From Agrocybe praecox (taxonomy: Eukaryota > Basidiomycota > Agaricomycetes > Agaricales > Agrocybaceae), in assembly GCA_964017145.1 (NCBI GenBank), contig OZ024841.1:2542001-2606000 (forward strand): a DNA stretch of 64,000 bases, written 5' to 3'. A model generated the notes under the pieces. The model was not told the origin of the DNA, made no database searches, and saw nothing but the letters and a program-made list of their open reading frames with translations. A program made the translations under genes and the position numbers. Numbering within the stretch: position 1 is the stretch's first letter; every line of letters starts with the position of its first letter. Shown here piece by piece: positions 42,480 to 54,052 of the stretch.

Positions 42480-44652
42480 CAATATTTGTTTTGAAACAGC
42501 AAAAAATATCAAACAACTCAAGACAGAAATACCAGTTTGATTGGGTGCAACAAGAATACACGGAAAGCCTGTTAAGGAGGTGAATGTGAGAACACTTGAG
42601 AGATACTATCAACAAGGGATAAGCTACTGTCTTCTTGGACAAGCTGGTACATATTCTTTTTATTGCAGCATACATATGTCTGAATAATTAAAACCGATAG
42701 GTACTATGTATATGCTTGCCATCGTGGCGGCGACGAGAATTAAGTCGGATTTCAGAACCCTTACAATAGATGTAATTCCCCAGCTATACAATGTACTACT
42801 ACGACCGCAAGGTATGCGTTTTATGTTTTCAAACCTTTTAGCACCCATACTGATATTACGATAGAGGATAATGTTGGAAGAAATATCAAAAAAATTCTTA
42901 TTCCAGCTATTAATCATCTGCATGAGGACTATCCTTTAGTCCTTCATTGCATATTTCCTCAAAGCTTCTTATATGAGGTTCCTGTAATGCCCAACCTTGA
43001 TTGTGCTAATGTGGTGGAATCTGACTCATTTTTTGGGCGCCTCAAATATGAGTAAGTATTCTATATTATAATGTGTTTTCTATCAAAGTATAACACATAT
43101 TTTTTTAAATTCCAGCTTTATTCTTAATGTACATGACTGGTTAGTCTGGACACCAACCATCTTTCCACCTCAAAAATGGCAACCTTTGAATCTTAATGAA
43201 TTCACAAGCTGGATAAATGTGCTACCTACAACAACATCCTCATTTTTTCCCTCTCCTATCTCCTCATCAACAACCATTAATCCAGAAACACTTTCTAGTG
43301 CTTCAAGGGATGGATCTCCCACTCTCACCATTTGTAGTGCTGACAATCCCTCTGTGCCGCTTACAAAGGCAGATATGCAAAGCAAGTTTCATGAACTAGT
43401 CATTCCAGAAATCCTTTATATTCACTCCGCTTATGACTAGGCCAACAAGAATAATACAAAATCTCACTTCTCTCCATCTGTCCCAGGCACACGAAGGCAG
43501 TTTATAGAACTAGAGCATACGCGGGCAGACAATCCCATCATACCCAATAATTTTCAGGATTTACAACAAAAGGTATGTCAAGACTTGTGTCACTCATGTT
43601 TTATTTGTTAATGTGATTTAAATACCAGATTCAAGTACAACTAAAAAGCAGAACCAGAAAATCTGACAAGTACATCAGGATCACAGCTGATGGATTAGAA
43701 GGGTATGTAGTGTTATTATCTTATATTTGGTTTTACGCTCACATTAGTCTGACGCCAAATTCTGCAGCTCAACGCATGTGATGAGAGATTCATGGCTGCA
43801 TACTGCCCGTATATGCCTGATAATTTGCGTGAAGGTTTGATTGACAAAGTGGAACTTGTGTTTCCTGGAGAGCTTAAGCACAGAGATACAGCAAAGGAGA
43901 CTACAAAAGAAGACTTCTCTGCTCATCATTGGAACTGGTATTCTTGATACTGTAAAGATATGAGTTTTTTTTTGCTTCTTAGATGATTGGTAATTTATTC
44001 AGTTTTCAGGGTTACATATAATAAGCCTAACAGCATCTACCCATCTGCTATCGACAGAGAGGGCTTAAAGCAATCTACACATCTCAGATGCTTCCAAGAA
44101 TGAGCCAGGAAATCAAAGAAGATAGTGAAGAAATGTGTGTATTTGAAGAATTATTTGGCCCAGTATTAGATTTTCAGTGCAAAGTCATAAGTAAATTTGA
44201 CTTTCTTTATTACACCTTTATATTAGCCTGTATCCAAGTTAAAGAAAATACTTCCAAATGAATTCAAGATCCTCTCAAGCTGCGTCAGTATGCTTCCGTG
44301 CGGTGGACGACCAATGGTGTTTCCCTTTTCAGGATTTGTTATCAACATCAACATGTCTACCATTGTGCATAGGGACTTCAGGGACCTCAGGTTATGTCTT
44401 ATTATTGTTTTATCTGACTGTGACGGTGGAGAACTGGGCCTTGTAGAACCAGGTTTTCTTTTTGATTTTAAAAGTGGTGATATGTTAGTCTTTGATTCCA
44501 CTAAACTTTCTCATTTTAATAAGGACTACAAAGGTCTTCGTGCATCATTAGTACTGCAGACAGATAACACCCTTTTTAAATGGGTGAGAGATAGGAATGG
44601 TCGCATAAATAACCAGTATATGAGTGTGACAAACTTAGTATATAATATGTAG
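42480..44652 (+). pseudogene. TET/JBP-like dioxygenase gene 2, broken
   Basis: Exons can be followed from an N-terminal block (RTLERYYQQGISYCLLGQAG, then GTMYMLAIVAATRIKSDFRT) through IKKILIPAINHLHEDYPL, a Ser/Thr-rich segment and QLNACDERFMAAYCPYMPD to the catalytic domain near 44240-44652. The catalytic domain keeps HRD (VHRDFRD), the FKSGDMLVFD strand, the distal His (LSHFN) and the Arg of GLRASLV, so its active-site residues look complete. The frame is broken: TAG at 43438-43440, and a one-base shift near 44070 between EGLK and AIYTSQMLPRMSQE. It therefore has what gene 1 lacks (N-terminus, Arg) but cannot be read through. Confidence 0.75.
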
Positions 44653-44802
44653 TCTCTTCTATTTATTCCCTATTTGTTTACATTTATTTTTAGACTGTTT
44701 GTTCTGGTTCATTTTTTTTTCTTAGTTACCTTTTCCTTTGCTTTTCCTTTCCTACTACACATCTATTTGTATGCTACACTCCTACTTAATTATACCTTTA
44801 TA

Positions 44803-46744
44803 ATGGCTACTAGAACATGTTCGACCTCTGGCAGAACTTCAACTACAAATAAATCCCACACAACTGGTTCAAAGGAGGCCTCTGCTGGAAAACACGCTTC
44901 AGGTAGAACAGCAAAGACAGTGGCAAATAAAAGAAAGACCAATGCAGAGGCAACACCAAGTAAACTACTTTCCTTCTTTATAAAGAATGACTCATAATAT
45001 ATGCACAGATGATAGTAACCCCCCTTCCACCACTCTAAGCTCGCAACAGGTCAAAGACTATCAACACATGATTAAAGAGCAAGAAAAATCATTGAAGAAG
45101 CTAAAAGAGGAAGGTAAATGCCTATAAACACACTTGCAAATGAATTTATTTTACTTGTATTCCTAGCAATCCAACAGGCTAATCATGCTATGCTTGATGA
45201 TGATGAGGAAGATGATGAAGAGGGAGATGATGAAGGCTGTCCAACCAAGAAAGCTTGAGTAGCTGAATATGACCTCGATAATGACGAGCAAAACATTGCT
45301 GGTGCATTTGGCGAAGACTTAGCAACAATACAGCATCTGCTGATGGCTTGAAAGCGCTTGATGGGGCATTACCTACTATTTCCACCAATGAAGACCAACT
45401 TGAACCAGAGGGAGCTAGCGAGGATAAAGCTACAGATAAGTGCACTGATAATGGGAATGAAGAGGAAGAGATTATGGAGGTTGAAGATAAATTGGGGGAA
45501 ATCACGGAGGATAAGCACAAAGGATTTGGATTTGAAGACAATGGGGTATTATTCAGGCTTAACTTTCCTATGATTTCCTCTAATTTTGCCTACAATCTTC
45601 AGATGGAGGTTCAAGAAGTGGTCAAATGCAAAAGAGGAAAATCTCAGGCCCCAATATCATCTGCATCGTCAAATGGAAAAATAGTATGCAATAAGCTTCC
45701 GTCTGACATTCAAGCATTAGCAGATGTCGCCAAATGCCAAGTCAGAACATAGACTGTGATGAGTGACAACATCTTCCCTGGTGACGGTGAAGAGAACCGA
45801 CAGTGTTGGCTTTGGAATGCAGTTATAGATGCTAAAATCAAATCCAAGGATAACAAGATAATAAAAGGCACCTTTCAGACAGTTTTGAATAATTTTGATC
45901 TCAAATCTACCTTACTGACCTACGTAAGCTCTATTCTATGTATCTCTTTTGTTCTTGCTTATGATGAAAATAATTTCAGATATCTTATGGTCACAATCAA
46001 CTACTCACGGCAATTATTTCCGGAAAGGTAGTTGGCCACTATAATCTAACAGAAAAGTTGACAGAGGTTATAAGCAAGGTTGATTGGTTGACTAAAAAGG
46101 GAAACTTCATATACGGTGACATTGATACTACAGTATGTTTTTCTTTTTTCGCTTGATTTATTCTGATCTTATTAACAGAATTTTACCTTGAACAAATCAA
46201 AACCCTTTGGAAATAATATCATCAAGGAAATTATTCAGACAATATGGTTTACGTCAACTGGTCGGGGAAAATGCAACATGATTACTACGTGTGCATTGGT
46301 GGAGATAGAAAGCGTACCCATCTCTCTTGTTTTAATGGTTACAATCGCAATATTTGATTCCTTTTTTCTAATAAAATCTCTTGCTAATCCTACACAATAA
46401 AGGTAGAACATGCTATCTCTGAGTATGCCAAGGGAAAAGAAACGACAAACACTTTCAAGGACCAGTCTATCCGCACACGGTATCAGCATTTCATGGGCAC
46501 CTGGAAAGGCCTGGTCAACAAGTCAAAAACATAGACCAATTTCTATCTCTGCAGCTTGTATAAGGCTATAGTGTATGATATTTTTCCATTTTTGGCTTTG
46601 ATTCAAGAATAATGCCTCTTTGAACACAGATCCAGCTCAAATATTCATACATTTATAGAAGGCAATACCTATAATGAAGATATAGAAGATGTGGATGGGA
46701 TGGAACTGGATGCCATTGCAGCAGAGCAAAAGGAGGTGATTTAA
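44803..46744 (+). pseudogene. DUF6532-like gene 2, broken
   Basis: Lies 150 bp downstream of TET/JBP copy 2 on the same strand, the same arrangement as genes 1. Ser/Thr/Lys-rich start, a coiled-coil piece (HMIKEQEKSLKKLKEE), an acidic tract, then the conserved C-terminal block: NRQCWLWNAVIDAKIKS, GHNQLLTAIISGKVVGHYNL, VDWLTKKGNFIYGDID, IIKEIIQTIWF, and EHAISEYAKGK..RYQHFMGTWKGL. Lesions: TGA at 45256-45258 (a CGA to TGA change would explain it), a frameshift near 45325, and TAG at 45750-45752. A last acidic exon (IEDVDGMELDAIAAEQ) ends with TAA at 46742-46744, just before the mariner element. Confidence 0.7.
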
Positions 46745-46785
46745 TTGTTTCACGTGGATCCATATGTTTTTCTTGCAGGCATTTA

Positions 46786-47001
46786 CAGTGGGGGACAAAA
46801 CTGTTACAATGTTTTGCACATTTCAAGTAAACCAGAAATAACTTGGGAACAAGGCAAGCTAGAAACTTGAAAATTTTAATGTAGATAGCGCTGGATGTTA
46901 TCTACCTAAAAATATGTCAATGATTATGTAAGCACAATTTTTCCCACACTACAAATTATTTAAAAGTACAAGTACATTGTAACAGTTTTGTCCCTCTCAG
47001 C
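46786..47001 (+). repeat. Left long inverted repeat of the mariner element
   Basis: The outer 22 bases (GGGACAAAACTGTTACAATG) recur in inverted form at the inner edge of the same repeat (CATTGTAACAGTTTTGTCCC, ~46973-46995), so each terminal repeat is itself bounded by inverted ends. The right repeat (48168-48372) has the same design. Confidence 0.88.
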
Positions 47002-47093
47002 CAAATCACCTGACTTTGTTGATTACATCCAAATAAGTGCAAATAAAATCATGTGATTGGTTGGAAATAGGTATATATACTCTTGTATGATGC

Positions 47094-48140
47094 TTGTGGC
47101 CCCCCACAACTCATTATTTCACCATGCACTGCATTACTACTGCCCAATGCACCCACATCATTCATCTTCTTACCCAAGGTCATTCTGCTCACCAAATTGA
47201 AGCTATTACTGGTTGTTCTATTGCCTCTATATCCCATATCCGCAACAAATACTGCTCTGACCTTCCCAAGTCCACTGGTGGTCGTCCTCACAAGCTTTCA
47301 CCATCCAATATCAAATATGCTATACGCCTTATCTCATCTTGCAAGGCTGAAAATGCTGTTGAGGTTGCCAAAACCTTGAAAGACATTACCAATCAGCCTC
47401 TATCATTGAAGACTGTTCACAGAGCACTTCGGAGCACTGGATTAAAGGCTGTAGTCAAGAAGAAATGGCCTTTTCTCTCCAAATGACATAGGAAGGAACA
47501 CATGGACTTTGCAATGAGCCATATACACTGGACTGTTGATGACTGGAAGTGTGTTGTCTACACAGATGAGACCAAAGTCAATTGTTTGGGGTCAGATGGG
47601 AGGAAGTGGGTGTGTAGAATGCCAGGAGAGAGGCTTAGCGATAGGCTGGTAGCGGGCACAGTCAAATTTGCGGGAGGGAATTTGATGTTTTGGGGCTGTA
47701 TGTTTTGGGAAGGAGTTGGGTATGGGACCAAGATTGATGGGAGGATGGATGCTGACCTCTATGTGTCCACCCTGGATGATGAACTCCAGCAAAGCCTTGC
47801 ATATTACAACAAGAATTCAGAAAATGTCATTTTTCAGCAAGACAATGACCCCAAGCACAAGAGCAAAAAGGCCATGAACTGGCTAAAAGAAAGTGGTATG
47901 GAAGTTATGGTGTGGCCCCCTCAATCAGCAGACCTCAACCCAATTGAAAACCTTTGGGTTCATCTCAAGGCAAGGCTTGGAGACTATGAAACAACCCCTT
48001 CTAGCATAGCAGAACTTTGGGAAAGGACACAGAAGGTGTGGAATGAAATTCCAGCCTCTGTGTGTCAGAATTTGATGGAAAGTATGCCTAAACAGGTTGC
48101 AGCTGTTGCTAAGGCCAAGAGAGGCTATACCAAGTACTGA
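47094..48140 (+). pseudogene. Tc1/mariner transposase with one in-frame TGA
   Basis: The N-terminal part has a paired-type helix-turn-helix (LTQGHSAHQIEAITGCSIAS, then a GRP(H/R)KLS AT-hook-like link). The catalytic domain has TDETK (first Asp), FQQDNDPKH (second Asp) and LNPIENLW (Glu); counting gives DD34E, the Tc1 type. The only lesion seen is TGA at 47484-47486 between LSK and HRKEHMDFA. Tc1 relatives usually have Arg there (KRHRK), so CGA to TGA at a CpG is the likely origin. The two halves are otherwise full length, about 349 codons. Confidence 0.92.
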
Positions 48141-48372
48141 ATAGTGTAAATAGTATATAATTTTCAAGAGGGACAAAACTGTTACAATGTACTTGTACTT
48201 TTAAATAATTTGTAGTGTGGGAAAAAAATTGTGCTTACATAATCATTGACATATGTTTGTGTAGATAACATCCAGCGCTATCTACATTAAAATTTTCAAG
48301 TTTCTAGCTTGCCTTGTTCCCAAGTTATTTCTGGTTTACTTGAAATGTGCAAAACATTGTAACAGTTATGTC

Positions 48373-49818
48373 CAATAGTTTACTATGCCCCACTGATTCC
48401 TGGTGGAGTCCAGTGGAGTCCACATAGTCCCATGGAGTCCAGTGGATTAGCATGCTTTTTTTGCTGGATTCCACTGGAGTCTGGTGGACTCCACTGGACT
48501 CCATCCAGAATCCTGTCAACTTAGTAGAAAACATGCTATTTGCATGTTTTATGCAATGTCACTTATGTTTAAAAAAACATAATATTCACCAAAAATATGA
48601 GAATCACCCAAAAAAACATATGAAAAAGCGAAATTTAATTTTTTTAAATGCTTAATATACATGATGTTTATATATTTATATAATTATTTTTAATTGGGGA
48701 AAATGGGGAGATGAGAGTATGGAAAGGGAAGGACAGAGGGAAGAGGAGATGGGAGGGGATATGGCAGAGAGAAGGGAGGTGGGTGGGAAGGAGGAAAGGA
48801 ATGGGAGGAGGGAAGGGATGGGAGGAGGGAAGGGATGGAAGGAGGGACACAGGAGCCCAGCCTGTTGACAGCGGCGGTGAGCGAGAACACGGAGTGGACA
48901 GGGTACTTACCTTGTCGTCGTCCTAAACGCCCCGCCTTGCCACGTCACGCCCTTGACCCCAATCCCGCCCCCTCGCGTTTGTTGGCTCATCGGCTGGCAT
49001 CCGTCGTTGGTTGTGCCAGGTGCATCGGTCGTTATCGTTGTCGGCGTTGGCACCATCGTGGTTCGCGGGGTCGTTGTCGGCTGTCGTTGGCATGTCATCG
49101 TAGCTCATGTCGTCGTCGTCGTCGCTGACGTGTCGGCGCCGTGTCATTGCCGTGTCGTCGTTGGCGTCATTGTGTCGTAGTCGCTGACATGTCGTAGTCG
49201 CTGTGTCATCGTCATCGTCGCTGCTGACGTCGTCGTTGTCGTTGGCTGGCATCATTGTGGGCGTCAACGTCATCGCGGGCGTCGTCGTTGGCTTTGCGGC
49301 ATGGTGGGAACGGGATGTTGTGGTGGCGGATGGTGGGTGGGTGGTGGTAGTGGTTAGGAAGCAAGGAGACGTTGATGACACGGCCAGGGCAGCGGGTTGT
49401 GGCTGTGCCGGCAATTTCCGAAGCAGCCCGGAAATCTATTTTGGGAATTTTACAAAAACTGTCGTTTGTATGTCACACGGACCTCCTAAAATTATGAAAA
49501 AATTACGATAATTCACAAAATATTCAAAATATATTTATCAAACATTAAATATGACGTAATATGTTACGGTTTTGGCGGAAATGACAAAATAACCATGAAA
49601 AAAATAAAATAAAACATATCACAGTCCAGATTGAGTCCAGATTGAGTCCAGTCCACCATATTCCGGTTGCGAGTCCAGTGTGAGGCTCAGTCCACCCCCA
49701 ATCCAGGTGGAGTCCACTACTTGAGCTTGGCTGGGGCTACCAGCCATTTGGAATAGTGCAAAAAGTACCGGACTCCACTGGACTCCATCAGGAATCAGTG
49801 GGGCAGTGTAAAGCCCTC
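48373..49818. mobile_element. hAT-type non-autonomous element inside the mariner terminal repeat
   Basis: An 8-bp duplication GTTATGTC (48365-48372, 49819-49826; one base of ambiguity) flanks ends CAATAGTTTACTATGCCCC and, inverted, GAGGGCTTTACACTGCCCC. The repeat then continues CACTGATTCCTG(G/A)TGGAGTCC. Subterminal TGGAGTCCAGTGGAGTCC words are clustered at both ends. The interior has a purine-rich patch (48700-48850) and GTCGTC-type low complexity (48910-49300). No transposase. The 8-bp duplication and TTTAC..GCCCC ends fit hAT. Confidence 0.85.
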
Positions 49819-49836
49819 GTTATGTCCCCCACTGTA

Positions 49837-50778
49837 TATGTTTTTTTCATATTACTATAAATAAATTTACATTTAATAATAGCCACTCTTTATATGTTTT
49901 TGATAAGATTTTCCTGGAATTATACAAGAATTATGACAGAATATGTAGCCATGCTCTTGAGATTACACCAGAGTTATACACGTGTCTGATAAAACTTTGC
50001 CGGAATTAGTCTGAATTAGCTGGAGTTAACGCAAGCAAATGTGCGCTGACATGAGTTAATGTGAATTCAATGTGAGTTACCTCATTGGTCTGCAAGACAC
50101 CTTTATCCCAATGATACCTGGGAGAATTCACTAGCTTTACATCATTTTTGATTTTAATTCATATTAACGCTATATAGGTTGATCTAAAGATATATAAGAC
50201 AATATAAATCACATGTGCTTTTTCCTGATGGATATCTGTGAGATCTTTTGAGGGTTTGCTACCATCATATAAAGGAGGCTAAATATTTAAAGTCAGCCAA
50301 AATGGTTTGCATTTGACATCATAATAAGCCAAACAATATATAGTCCATACCAGGATACAGCAAAATAGAGGTTTTGTGGTGGTGGTATGGTTACCAAATA
50401 GTGCCCAAAAAGACAAGTAAGTAGACCAGAAAAATACCCACTATGTGTAGCAAATTTTGGTCACTAATCAGTTTTGATGTCCTTGACTAAGCTTAGTACA
50501 CTCAAAGTGTATCAAAGAGGCCCAAAGAGAGCTGACTCCAAGAAGCATTTTCCTGATGCAATTTTTGTTCTTTACAAGTTATTGAAAGATATCCAATTCT
50601 AGCTAATTCATATAAAGGTGTGCTAAGCAGTGCTAAATCAGTTTTGATGTCCTTGACTAAACTTAGTTAACTCAATGTGTATCAAAGAGATCTAAATATA
50701 GCTAATTCCAAAAGGCATTTTCCTGATAGGAAACCTTGAGGATTTGAAAATTGGCCAAGGAATAGCCCTCAGGTTACT
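49837..50778. other. Intergenic DNA with a 171-bp duplication
   Basis: No gene recognised. GTTTTGATGTCCTTGACTAA starts at ~50472 and again at ~50643, each followed by TGTATCAAAGAG and GCATTTTCCTGAT. This looks like part of the same minor repeat that abuts the NLR gene's end. Confidence 0.5.
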
Positions 50779-53700
50779 CTAGGCTCTAACATGCCTTGAC
50801 TGCCTTGAGCCATGCTCAAGGTTTTTCAAGGCAGTCAAGGCATAAAGTGTTTTTCCTGATGAGAGGCCTTGGTTATGGTATGTAGTTGCCAAATTTGACA
50901 TGCTGCCAAGAGTATCAGGATGATTCTCTCTCAGAATTTCCTTCCTTTTTTCAATGACCACAAGTTGCAGTTCTTCTGCTTTCTGCCAGAGGCCTTGGCG
51001 ATGATATGTAGATGCCAAATTTGACATACTGAAAAGAGTATCAGGATGATTCTCTCCCAGAATTTCCTTCCTTTTTTCCATGACTACAAGGTGCATTTCT
51101 TCTGCTTTCTGCCAGAGGCCTTGGCGATGATATGTAGATGCCAAATTTGACATACTGCCAAGAGTATCAGGATGATTCTCTCCTAGAGTTTCCTTGCTTT
51201 TTTTCATGACTACAAGTTGCATTTCTTCTGCTTTCTGCCAGAGGCCTTGGTGATGATATATAGATGCCAAATTTGACATACTGAAAAGAGTATCAGGATG
51301 ATTGTCTCCAAGAATTTCCTTGTTCTTACATAATCTAATCTCTTGGAATAATGTAGCCTCTTTGTAACACCCTTGTCTTTCACAAAGATATCCAATTTTT
51401 TGCAAAATTTGCACATCACATTCATTCAATTCTCCTACAATCCCTAAATATAGTTGTTGAATATGTGGCCATAAATTCTTTTGGTATTTATGAATATGTT
51501 CATTATAGTCCTTTGGAATTGATAAACCAAGAATGGAAAGAACACATTTCTGCATAAATTTCTCATCTTCTCCCAGTATGGCTCTTCCCCATTGCTGTAC
51601 AAGTGGATGCATTCTGTATATGCTCTTTTCTTCATGTTCAAAATGGAATTCAATGAGAGAATAAGCTTGAAGTTTTGAAATAATTTCTTGAAATGCTTGG
51701 GGGCTCCAGCACAATTGTTTTCCACCAAAATGGCTCATAAGATGCTCTATCTTGTTTTGCATAGTGGTATCGGCAATCTTTTCCTTTGCCAGTGCAGCTT
51801 GTTTAAATATTTCCTCTGAAATCCCTTCATGTTGCAAAAGTGAGCAAATTTGTAAAAAGCACTGTGCAGAGTCATGCAGCTTGTCATAGCTCATTTTCCA
51901 GGTGGTATAAATTGCAATATTTTTACGTTGGCCTGGTTCATAGTGGAGAATGTGATCTCGTTGCTGCTGATAGAATTTATAATATCTGGATAATGAATAA
52001 TTGGTCATAGAAATATAAGCCCCAGCATGAGAAATAGCCAAAGCAAGATATCCAAGTTCCTATGGTTGAAAAAGTAAGATTATGGATTAGATATCTGAGA
52101 GGATTTCAAAAATTACCTGAACAATTTTTTTGGCTTGCACTTGATTGTCCTTATTGGCTTCTCTTTTGGCTATATTGAGCAAAAGATCTACAGCTTCATT
52201 TGCAATCAAATTTCCAACAGCAACATTTCCATCCTTGGTGGCATAAGTGCAAGTTTCATGATTGCGTGTAGTAATGATCATATTTCCAATTGCAGGCAAA
52301 AATGACTCCAAATTTAAACTAATATCATCTGCATTATCAATCACAAGGAGCCAGTGGTTTGTAGGCTGGCTTGCAAGCCATCTGGGAATTTGTTCAGCAG
52401 ACAATTTCAAAGCTGCTGGGGCAAGAGATTCTAGATCTACTTTGAGAGTAGTCTCATTGCTTCCATCAACATAAAACACTTCAGAAAACCTACAATGTAA
52501 GATAGAAATAAAATCAGAATAAACACAATATAAGAAAACTTAAACCATACAGATTTGGCTCTTTTACAAATTGAAAGGCAATCTGGCTCTTTCCAGAACC
52601 ACCAAGGCCTTCCAAAACAAAAATGTGCTGTTCAACACTGGCATTTTTGAAGAATTTTGCCATCTTATCCAAAATATCTCTTCTGCCTGTGAAAGATGGC
52701 ACTGGAGGGGGACAAGGCTTTCTTTTAAAGTTTGGAACCTGAACTTGTGCAGCTCTTGGAGCGGCTGCATTTGATGAAATAGAGATAAAGAAGTATTCAA
52801 AAATATATAAAAAATACACTATACCTAATTGCTCAACACTGGGATGTGCTCTTTGAGACCTAAGCACAGCAACCAGATTTGACAATTTGTCTTGAGTCTC
52901 CTTTTTTTTCATATACTGAGTTGTGTGAGCTTGGATGATGCCCAGACTTTCCCATTGAGACAGCTGCCTAGTTTGCAAGCCTTGATCAACATTGAAACGA
53001 AAATAAGTCTCTGGAGCATTTGCAAAGCGGCGTAAAAGCTCCTGGTGTGTGCTCTCACAGTCCATAGCCATAGACCTCAGCATATCAATAACATTCTGTG
53101 AGATCATTCTTTTCCAGCACCTAGGTTTCACAATCTGGATGACAGCAGGGAGGCCAGTGCCAATGCTCACCAAGCATTGCAAAGGACGGTTTGGAAAAAG
53201 AGAGTTGGCCTCATTGAAGACCAGGAGACAAGGGTTGTTGTGACCCATCCCACCATCAACATATGCTTGGTTCCGTCCAATCTCAATGTGCTTAAAGACA
53301 GTAGGGGTAGCAGATGTTGCCCGAGCAGCTTCCCAGATTGTGCAGGTCAAAGAAGTCTCGCGAGATTCATAGGACCGGAACAGCACCGGAATATTCGTGT
53401 TGGTCGCATTCCGAGCACATACGAAGCTACAACATGTATAATTCAGTTTTAAATATACTCAAGGGTTGAATTAGCCAACACACGTTCGACATATCCCAGA
53501 TTCGTTGCTTTCTACCAAAGAAGAATTCTCATCATTAGTCGCCGCATGCACCATAGCCTTGATCGCGCCCTCAAGGGCGGTTGCCTTGAACGCTCCATCT
53601 CCGACCATCTTTGTCTGGGAGAAACCACTTTTAACCAGTGTATCGTACTGGTTGATTGCCTCGTCGATGTCCATGCGAAGGCGCCCGAGCATCAACGCGA

Positions 53701-54052
53701 TGATCCTGTGATGTTTGTCAGTCCCATTAGTCAAAGTATCAAGATGCTATCATGATCAACGTATTACGACGCACCCTCCTGTACTAGTCCCACCGATTAT
53801 GTCAAAATATTCGCTTGGCTTCGGTATGTCTTTGAGACTCTCCAAACCATCTCTTGCTCGTTGCGCGTTCTCCTCAAACTTTAGCTTGTGCATGATCTCC
53901 TTTAGGATGAGGAGCTCGGAAAGCCCACGTATTCCGCCGCCATCTATTTAGTATTGAGACGTCCTACTTAGTATGCTTCATCACCGAGCGACATGAGCGA
54001 TCTTACCTAGCGCGAGGAGCCTCAAGGGTGCTTCGTTGATTGGGGTAGTCAT
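50779..54052 (-). CDS. NLR-like receptor: patatin, NB-ARC, TPR repeats
   Basis: Starts at ATG 54050-54052. Exon 1 joins ALD to exon 2, giving the patatin oxyanion motif DGGGIRG. The nucleophile motif GTSTGG spans the next splice, and the catalytic Asp is in DGGMGHNNP. The patatin lipase dyad thus looks complete. After a Pro-rich linker come FTGRRDILDKM, the P-loop GLGGSGKS, Walker B WLLVIDNADD and sensor NMIITTRNHE (NB-ARC type STAND ATPase), a winged-helix-like region, then TPR repeats of the kinesin-light-chain type (LGENHPDTLGSMSNLASTYH..GLWQKAEE). Such fungal proteins are thought to sense non-self and release an effector activity, here a phospholipase. After the last NQGL the frame leaves the TPR pattern and ends within a CTCAAGGCA-type repeat, so the C-terminus looks truncated or replaced. 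Introns are short GT-AG. Confidence 0.9.
50863..51366 (-). repeat. 126-bp tandem repeats encoding the TPR units
   Basis: GAGGCCTTGG-type starts fall at 50863, 50989, 51115 and 51241, exactly 126 bp (42 codons) apart. Units are nearly identical in DNA, which fits recent expansion or conversion as reported for repeat domains of fungal NLRs. Confidence 0.92.

Larger units (their letters stand above)
46786..49834 (+). mobile_element. Tc1/mariner element, interrupted in its right inverted repeat
   Basis: Flanked by TA on both sides (46784-46785, 49835-49836). Ends read CAGTGGGGGACA and its inverse. Each terminal repeat is about 215 bp long (46786-47001 and from 48168 on). A hAT-type element at 48373-49818 splits the last ~23 bases from the rest; without it the element is about 1.6 kb. 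It landed about 40 bp after the end of DUF6532 gene 2. Confidence 0.93.
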
